From: an uncultured Synergistales bacterium
Lineage (GTDB): Bacteria > Synergistota > Synergistia > Synergistales > Aminobacteriaceae
Assembly (NCBI GenBank): GCA_905233645.1
Contig: CAJODZ010000007.1
Span: 1-35,717, forward strand
DNA length: 35,717 nucleotides
Direction of reading: 5' to 3'
Shown: piece by piece, positions 9,937 to 16,462 of the stretch
Numbering within the stretch: the first letter of the stretch is position 1
How the letters are laid out: each line of letters begins with the position of its first letter
The notes under the pieces: generated by a model
What the model was told of the DNA's origin: nothing
Seen by the model: only the letters and a program-made list of their open reading frames with translations
Databases searched by the model: none
Made by a program: the position numbers and the translations under genes

Positions 9937-11116
9937 ATGATTAGACGTAATTTAATTTTATATTTAGTTTTGATTTTTATATTTGCACTTACTGGAAACG
10001 CATTCGCTGATTTTATTTACACGACCGAAAACGGGACATTTGGTGTAATCGAAACGACAAAACTTTCGAGCGGCGATATTGTTATAAATTTATCAAACAG
10101 ATTTATTTGTATCGTCATATAACAACGGTGAAAACCCTGCAATAATTTTAGTCGAGCATAATTACAGTTCGAGTGTTTCAGGTGATTATGCTTTTATGTT
10201 TAATACTAATAATCTATCAAAACCATTTTACGAGGGATATTTAGCTGGAGTTCGCGGAACGAGTGCTATTTTGAGTGCGAACAATGGCCGGAGTTTTTAT
10301 GTTGCCTCACGAGCTAACGGAGCATTAGCAGAATTTTCGATTGTCAACGGTTACACAGAAGAGCCGCGTCATTATTATTTATTCCCTGATGAAAATATGA
10401 TGTTAGAAACGGCGGTTGCTAATTCTTATTATATTTACGGTCTTTACAGGAACGCGGTTAGCACAGACCTGCAAGGCACGTTAAAACAATTTGACGGACA
10501 ATTAACCGAAGCGGCAAGTTATATCAGTGTTGATGTTAGTGCTTATGCTAATGACATGGCGATGACTGCGTTTTCTGAAATTTACATTGGCAACGAGCAC
10601 GGTTTAGATTATTTCAGGTACAACAGCACAACGCAAATAATCAGCCAGGACGAATACGGAAGCATTAACACAATGTGCAGCGATGAAAGCAGAGGTATTT
10701 ATTTTATAAGCGAGATGACTTCGGGCGACGCGATATATCACATGGATAGTTCGAGGAATTTTGAATATTTATATTCGACGGCTGATAACAGTTCTTATTA
10801 TAAAATTTTGTACGATAATAATTTAAAAGTTATATGCGCTGTTATGGGAGGAAAAATTATTTTTATTGACCCCTACGGAAATTTATTAGCATCATATTCA
10901 GCGAATGATTTAGGCGGAGCAGTAACCTGTTTAGCTAAAATTTCTACGAGCGGCGGAGTTACAGAAAATTCTTCTTCTGGTTGCAACGGAGTATTATTAA
11001 ATTCTGGTGCGATTTTAATTTTTATAACGAGCCTAATATTTTTAAAGCGCAAATTTTTTGATATATTTATGGTTTATAATTCTCATAAAAGACGCGGTGT
11101 GTTAAAATTTTTTTAA
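9937..11116 (+). pseudogene. secreted beta-propeller-like surface protein with Synergist-CTERM-like sorting tail; frameshifted near 10095-10110
   Basis: Signal peptide ORF 9937-10122. The same protein resumes in frame 2 (DLFVSSYNNGENPAIILVEHNYSSSVSGDYAFMFNTNN...), continuous with ORF 10196-11116. C-terminus SSSGCNGVLLNSGAILIFITSLIFLKRK. Confidence 0.65.
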
Positions 11117-11119
11117 AAA

Positions 11120-11258
11120 GTAAAGTTGTGTCCCGTTTGGGGCTATACTGTAGGGGCGAAGTGAATACGCCTGCAAGAATAAGGGTGCAAGTCAAACTTC
11201 TTGAACGAGGATTTTTATCCTTTCGAAGCTCGCGATTTTAGTCGTGAGAGGTTCGCAC
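11120..11258 (+). ncRNA. IS200/IS605-type omegaRNA (TnpB guide RNA scaffold) / transposon right end, no tnpB present
   Basis: ...CGCCTGCAAGAATAAGGGTGCAAGTCAAACTTCTTGAACGAGG...GAAGCTCGCGATTTTAGTCGTGAGAGGTTCGCAC resembles the IS605 right-end/omegaRNA layout (CTTGAA...GAAGC - GC-rich stem with TTTTAG loop - GGTTCAC-like end). Confidence 0.6.
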
Positions 11259-11272
11259 AATTTTCAAATAAT

Positions 11273-11310
11273 AAAACAGTCCTTTCAAAAATCGGGGGAC
11301 TGTTTTTTTT
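11273..11310 (+). terminator. Rho-independent terminator hairpin
   Basis: AAAACAGTCC-TTTCAAAAATCGGG-GGACTGTTTTTTTT. Confidence 0.7.
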
Positions 11311-11405
11311 GCAACTACGTTTACCACTACAAAAAAGCTTTTTAAAATTTAACAGCCGCAAAATTTTTAAGCATGTCGATTTTTTAACAAAGTGTTAAAT
11401 TTTTG
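11273..11405 (+). repeat. dispersed intergenic repeat, copy 1
   Basis: Near-identical in reverse complement to 30906-31024 (GCAACTACGTTTACCACTACAAAAAAGCTTTTTAAAATTTAACAGCCGCAAAATTTTTAAGCATGTCGAT...ACAAAGTGTTAAATTTTT). Confidence 0.92.
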
Positions 11406-11501
11406 AGCTTGTAAAAATTTTAAAGGTCGTGTTTTTTTTTGCTTCATTACGTTTAAAATAACAATAGGTAAATTATAAGTATTTGAGAGGTGATTTGTTC
11501 G

Positions 11502-11798
11502 TTGCAAATTCATTATAGAACAACAAAGCTGAAAAGAATTTGCGAAAACGCGGAGGAAACTAAAAAAGCATACGGTTCAAATATGGCCGATAAAATACAA
11601 ATGAGAATATCTGAATTAAGCGCGGCTGATAGTGTCGATTTTCTTGTTAAATATAACATTGGCAGATGTCATTTATTAAAAGGCAACAGAAGAGGACAAT
11701 ATGCAATGGATTTAGTGCAACCTTACAGGCTTGTATTCATTCAAGAAGACAACGTTACAGTATCCGTTCTTATAGAGCAAATCGTAGACTATCCTTAA
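11502..11798 (+). CDS. RelE/HigB-type toxin (plasmid maintenance system killer family)
   Basis: IHYRTTKLKRICENAEETKKAYGSNMADKIQMRISELSAADS...GRCHLLKGNRRGQYAMDLVQPYRLVFI; TTG start preceded by GAGAGGTG; directly upstream of an HTH antitoxin. Confidence 0.8.
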   Translation: MQIHYRTTKLKRICENAEETKKAYGSNMADKIQMRISELSAADSVDFLVKYNIGRCHLLKGNRRGQYAMDLVQPYRLVFIQEDNVTVSVLIEQIVDYP

Positions 11799-11816
11799 AT
11801 GAGGGGAGGAGTTCGC

Positions 11817-12152
11817 ATGATTAGAAGTAGAACAATAATCGCAGTGCCACCAGGTTGGACAATAAGAGAGCAGCTTGAAAATAATCACATGACAGAAAAA
11901 GAATTTGCATTGCAAATGGGGGTATCTGAAGATTACATAAGCCAGTTATTAGACGGTGAAGTTAGTTTATCACATGAAATAGCAAATCGTCTTGAAAAAG
12001 TTTTAGGTGTGCCAGCATATTTTTGGAATAATCTCGAAACACGTTATCAGGAAAGAAAAATCAAAGCTCAGGAAGAAAATATCGTTGAAGAAAATAAAAA
12101 TGTTGGGAAAATTCCGTACGCCGAAATTGTAAAACTTGGCTGGACTGGTTAA
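11817..12152 (+). CDS. HigA-like XRE antitoxin (short form)
   Basis: PPGWTIREQLENNHMTEKEFALQMGVSEDYISQLLDGEVSLSHEIANRLEKVLGVPAYFWNNLETRYQE. Confidence 0.82.
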   Translation: MIRSRTIIAVPPGWTIREQLENNHMTEKEFALQMGVSEDYISQLLDGEVSLSHEIANRLEKVLGVPAYFWNNLETRYQERKIKAQEENIVEENKNVGKIPYAEIVKLGWTG

Positions 12153-12167
12153 AAAATCAAATTTAAC

Positions 12168-12207
12168 CCCCTGCGCCATTCATAAATACTACGGCACAGG
12201 GAATTTT
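12168..12207. terminator. bidirectional terminator between convergent higA-like and coiled-coil genes
   Basis: CCCTGCGCC...GGCACAGGG with flanking A/T runs. Confidence 0.55.
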
Positions 12208-12498
12208 TTAACTGTGCGCAAAATAAGCTATTACGGCTAATACGATTGAAAACCACGCTAACTCCCAATAATAAAAATGTTGCAGTTGGTCAATGCGTGT
12301 ATTCAGACTTTTAACTTCGCCGCGCATGTCTGATATCTGATTATTAACATCACGGCTTAATTCGGCAATATCAGCACGCATTTTGTCAGCAATCGATTTA
12401 TGTTCCGCAATATTCGCTGTCATCATACTTTCCATACGCTTTAAACTCTCGTCCCACAAATCTCTCGTAACATAATTATTTGTTGACATCTCGGCCAT
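12208..12498 (-). CDS. small coiled-coil protein with C-terminal TM helix
   Basis: Heptad-rich SDMRGEVKSLNTRIDQL then WELAWFSIVLAVIAYFAHS; SD GGTGG upstream. Confidence 0.65.
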   Translation of the reverse strand: MAEMSTNNYVTRDLWDESLKRMESMMTANIAEHKSIADKMRADIAELSRDVNNQISDMRGEVKSLNTRIDQLQHFYYWELAWFSIVLAVIAYFAHS

Positions 12499-12923
12499 GA
12501 TTTAACACCACCTTTTTGAAATAATTTTAGCGCATTCCCGTTTTTAAAAAATTAGTTTTAAAATTTTCATGCAATTATTAAAGTTATGTTTTGGCAAATC
12601 CGAAAATGCAAATGTAAAGTAATAGACGGTTTTTGAAATTGTTATAATAAATTTGCAATCAACGTGATTTTTGGGGCTTAGGTTTTGAAAATTGCGTTTG
12701 AAAAAAACCTTTTCGCGAAGGTTATAAAATTTGAAACATGCGTTAGCCGGAGCTTTTATTCCTGAAAATTTGCCGACGGGCGGGCGCGAGCGTTCGGGAG
12801 CTGTAGTATTTCAAGTTTAATGTAACGGCGGAGTTGTCGCAATTCACGGACAACTATTCGGAAAAGTCCCTACTCATGGAAGGAACGGACTATTTTTAAA
12901 AAATTACAGGGAGGTTTTGTACA

Positions 12924-15791
12924 ATGTCAATGGTTATTAACAACAACCCGTCTGCTTTAAGTGCTTATAACATAGTCAATAACACGAGTAATAATCTCTC
13001 AAAGGCTATCTCCAAATTAAGCAGCGGTCTTCGTATCAACTCAGCAGCTGACGACGCGGCAGGTCTTGCTATCAGTGAGAAAATGCGTGCTCAAATCGGT
13101 GGTTTGGACAAAGCGGTAAGCAATGCTCAGGACGGTATCAGCTTAATTCAAACAGCAGAAGGCGCACTCGGTGAAACTCATTCAATGCTTCAGCGTATGC
13201 GTGAACTCTCAGTCCAGGCGGCTAACGACACATTAACCCAACAGGACAGAAGTTATATCCAGGTCGAAATCGACGAACTTCGCGAAGAGATTACCCGTAT
13301 CGGAAATACTACACAGTTCAACAAAAAGAAATTATTAAACGGTGATGCGGCGGCTCTTTGGAGTTCAAACGACCTTTCGACAAAAGCTGTCATTAACGGC
13401 GGTTTACGTGAGATTGACCAGTTCGGCCAGAAAAAATCAGTCGAAGGTAACTACAAAATCAAAATCACGGCTGACCCGGGTAAAGCTGAAGTCCAGAAAA
13501 CAGACATTATGAAAATCAAACACCCCAACGTTATGGCTAACAAAGTTATTGATACAGCTACAGGCGTTGACGATGTTTCGATTAACAATGTCCCAGCAGG
13601 TTCATATAACGTTTCTGTAACAGGCGCAGCTCCTGACCTTGAGGGTAACTTCCAGGTAACAGGCGTTTACGGTGTCGATACTTCACTTGCATACTCAAAA
13701 ATCGTTGGCAGTTCAGCTCGTGGCGATGATTTACGTACAGCTTTAACAGCTACGGATGTCGACGGCTATGAAAACAAGATGATCCGCATTACCGACGGTG
13801 CAAATACACTCGCTGAGTACGAAGTCAAAGTCGGCGATACTGCTGAAAGCATTCAACAGAACTTAATGAACCAATTAAACGGCGAAAAAGCTCAGGCTAT
13901 CGCTGGTGAGAGCGGCTACAAACTTGAAGCTTACTGGAACACCGACGAGAACAACGACGGCGACCCGGCAGGTATCTTCACTGTTACAGCTTACCGTACA
14001 GACGGAAACGAGATTAAGACACTCAATATCGAGGGCGGAGCTGTAGATGCGCTTCAGGCTGACCAAGGCGATACAGTCGGTGCAAGCGAAGATGTTGAAG
14101 TTCATTCGACGCTTACAGGCGATGACGGTCCGTTAATTCTTACAGCTACTCCTGAAAATATGGACGGTAACGCCAGCGTTTTATTCGAGGTTACAGATGT
14201 CAACACAACAGCCGGTACAGTTACGTTAAAGGCTACAGCTGATATCACAACCACAAACGGAACGAATAAGACGACAACTCAGGAAAATATCGTACTTAGC
14301 TCAGCAAATGCTACAGAAATCAGCCTTATCGGACATGCGGCAGACACAGCAGACCAGGAAGGAGGCTCAGGCGGTTTCAACCTTCAGCTTAGCGATTCTA
14401 TGGGTGCTGACGCGGCTAAACTCTTCCAGAAGGGCGATAAATTTGTCGTTAACTTTGCAGCTACAGAAGCAAGCAGCGGTGAAGACGGTGAAGTTGACCA
14501 GACAATAAAAATCGACGGTACGTTAAACCCGAACTGGGATGAAGCCTGGAGCGGAAGCGCAACACGTGAAGTCCTTCAGTATGGTATTGAGACGAGCGAA
14601 GTTGCAGGCAAAGATGTTCACTTCAAGAACTTCTATTTGGACGAGAGAACAGGCGAAGCTATTGAAGGCGATATCACAGTATCATTCAATGATTACACAT
14701 TTGATATTGAGAAAAATGAACTTCTTACAAGCCCGCGCAATATTGCAACGTTTGACTCAACTTATATCGGACAGGTTGCTACAGGCGATACGAAATTACG
14801 CGACCTTGACAAAATGTGGGATGCTCAGGGTAACTTCTTACTTGACGACCCGAAGACGATTACACTTGTACAGGGCGACGGCAAAACAGCTGATGTAACG
14901 TTATACGCAAGCGATACTCTTGACGAAGTTGCTCAGAAATTGAATAACGCCATTTCGGACGGACTTGGACAGGGCAAATACGTTGATGATGCAAATCATT
15001 TCGTAGAGTTTGTCGGTTCACAGGCAGACCAGAAATTAACAGGCAGTTCAAACGACTCCGTCAGCGGTACATTCGTAATCCGTTCAGCAGTACCGGGCGC
15101 AGCAGGAACAATTACACTCAGCGGTAACAGCGAAGAGTTATTAAACGCTTTCTCACTCAATGAGTTACAGACTGCTACAGAGTCAAAATATAACGTTAGC
15201 GTTTATGATGCTCATACAAACGACGCTATTGCTACGAACGTAAAAATCGCTGGTAATAAACTCGTTGGTGTAGTCAATCCTAACGTTGATGTTATTTTCG
15301 ACGCGATGAGCGGTGTTTCCTCAAAATGGGACGACGTTCGCAAGACGTATGTTTATAACGACAGCGTAGAGAGCGAGACGACACTCCACCTTTCAGACAA
15401 CACGACTGTTTTACAGATTGGTGCTAACGAAGGTGAAGATATGGCTATCAATATCGGCGATATGCGTTCCACAGCTCTTGGCCTTGACAGCGTAAACGTA
15501 ATGAGCAGAGACATGGCCGCGCGTTCGATTACGATTATTGATAACGCGATTGATAAAGTTTCGACCCAGCGTGCGAAAATCGGTGCTTACCAGAACAGAT
15601 TAGAGTACACGGTCAACAACTTGACGACAGCCAGCGAGAACTTGACCTCTGCTGAAAGCCGTATTCGTGATGCTGATATGGCGAAGGAAATGATGGAGTT
15701 CACAAAACTTAACATCATGCTTCAGGCTGGTAACTCGATGCTTTCACAGGCTAACCAGTTACCGCAGAACGTCCTTAGCCTTATTCGTTAA
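12924..15791 (+). CDS. flagellin, very large (955 aa)
   Basis: D0/D1 N-terminus NNLSKAISKLSSGLRINSAADDAAGLAISEKMRAQIGGLDKA and C-terminus SAESRIRDADMAKEMMEFTKLNIMLQAGNSMLSQANQLPQNVLSLIR. Confidence 0.97.
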   Translation: MSMVINNNPSALSAYNIVNNTSNNLSKAISKLSSGLRINSAADDAAGLAISEKMRAQIGGLDKAVSNAQDGISLIQTAEGALGETHSMLQRMRELSVQAANDTLTQQDRSYIQVEIDELREEITRIGNTTQFNKKKLLNGDAAALWSSNDLSTKAVINGGLREIDQFGQKKSVEGNYKIKITADPGKAEVQKTDIMKIKHPNVMANKVIDTATGVDDVSINNVPAGSYNVSVTGAAPDLEGNFQVTGVYGVDTSLAYSKIVGSSARGDDLRTALTATDVDGYENKMIRITDGANTLAEYEVKVGDTAESIQQNLMNQLNGEKAQAIAGESGYKLEAYWNTDENNDGDPAGIFTVTAYRTDGNEIKTLNIEGGAVDALQADQGDTVGASEDVEVHSTLTGDDGPLILTATPENMDGNASVLFEVTDVNTTAGTVTLKATADITTTNGTNKTTTQENIVLSSANATEISLIGHAADTADQEGGSGGFNLQLSDSMGADAAKLFQKGDKFVVNFAATEASSGEDGEVDQTIKIDGTLNPNWDEAWSGSATREVLQYGIETSEVAGKDVHFKNFYLDERTGEAIEGDITVSFNDYTFDIEKNELLTSPRNIATFDSTYIGQVATGDTKLRDLDKMWDAQGNFLLDDPKTITLVQGDGKTADVTLYASDTLDEVAQKLNNAISDGLGQGKYVDDANHFVEFVGSQADQKLTGSSNDSVSGTFVIRSAVPGAAGTITLSGNSEELLNAFSLNELQTATESKYNVSVYDAHTNDAIATNVKIAGNKLVGVVNPNVDVIFDAMSGVSSKWDDVRKTYVYNDSVESETTLHLSDNTTVLQIGANEGEDMAINIGDMRSTALGLDSVNVMSRDMAARSITIIDNAIDKVSTQRAKIGAYQNRLEYTVNNLTTASENLTSAESRIRDADMAKEMMEFTKLNIMLQAGNSMLSQANQLPQNVLSLIR

Positions 15792-15853
15792 GTTAATTTA
15801 ACCCGTTGAATTTTTAATCACACATTGTAATTTGAACTAATTATTTAACCGGT

Positions 15854-15887
15854 GGGGAGGAGGGCAAAAAGTCTTCTTCCCCTTTTA
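15854..15887 (+). terminator. Rho-independent terminator after flagellin 1
   Basis: GGGGAGGAGGGCAAAAAGTCTTCTTCCCCTTTT hairpin. Confidence 0.75.
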
Positions 15888-15934
15888 GTTTTTAAATTGC
15901 GTGTGTGAATAGCGGAAGCAGGCAGGTGAGCGGG

Positions 15935-16333
15935 ATGAACCATGAAAACGCCCCCGTTCCTCAGCTCTTCCCTGACAACCGGCAGATTATCAAGACGAAA
16001 ACTTTTGGCCGTGCTGAACGTGACCCTCCAAAACCTGAACGTAAAAGCAAATCTGAAAGTGCCAATAAGAACGGGTTATCTGACGGGACTGACGAAAAAA
16101 GCACTGCGCAAAAGGAATTTTCAGAATATCTTGAAAAGAATGCAGCCTTGTATTATTTAGAGCATGAAGTTATAGACGATGCCGGCATAGTTCAAATCAG
16201 GGTAATAAATTCTGAAAACGGGTCAATAGTACGAAAGATACCGCCTGATAACGTGATTGACAATGCGGCTTTAATTAACAAAAGGCTTGAGAAAAGCAAA
16301 AGCTCGCGTAACGGTTTCGATATCAGAGCATGA
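15935..16333 (+). CDS. FlaG-family flagellar protein (start 15905 or 15935)
   Basis: C-terminal IVQIRVINSENGSIVRKIPPDNVIDNAALI matches the FlaG pattern (V-x-V-x-D-x-x-TGEVIRQIP); lies between two flagellins. Confidence 0.72.
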   Translation: MNHENAPVPQLFPDNRQIIKTKTFGRAERDPPKPERKSKSESANKNGLSDGTDEKSTAQKEFSEYLEKNAALYYLEHEVIDDAGIVQIRVINSENGSIVRKIPPDNVIDNAALINKRLEKSKSSRNGFDIRA

Positions 16334-16348
16334 AATAGAAACAAAAAC

Positions 16349-16395
16349 GCCCCGATAAATTATTTTTATTCGTGCGATTTTAAATCGGGGCTTTT
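16349..16395 (+). terminator. Rho-independent terminator after FlaG-like gene
   Basis: GCCCCGAT ... ATCGGGGCTTTT. Confidence 0.75.
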
Positions 16396-16462
16396 AGTTC
16401 AAAATTTGAAACTGAGTTTAAATAATGGATTATATATATAATAATCAGGAAGGATTATAAAA

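Noticed and set aside
11201-11398. 65-aa plus-strand ORF
   Set aside because: Overlaps the omegaRNA 3' stem, the terminator and the dispersed repeat; low-complexity translation, so likely spurious.
11259-12600. omegaRNA guide targeting the flagellin promoter, as in flagellin-associated TldR systems
   Set aside because: Only a short AT-rich AATTTTCA match near 12560; no TldR/TnpB gene in the window. Not enough evidence.
12590-12625. sigma-54 promoter TTGGCAAATCCGAAAATGCAA upstream of flagellin 1
   Set aside because: GG to GC spacing is wrong for a -24/-12 element (13 instead of 10 nt between).
14308-15051. Alternative-frame ORFs inside flagellin 1 (14308-14508, 14539-14898, 14860-15051)
   Set aside because: Out-of-frame or antisense shadows of a clear, conserved CDS.
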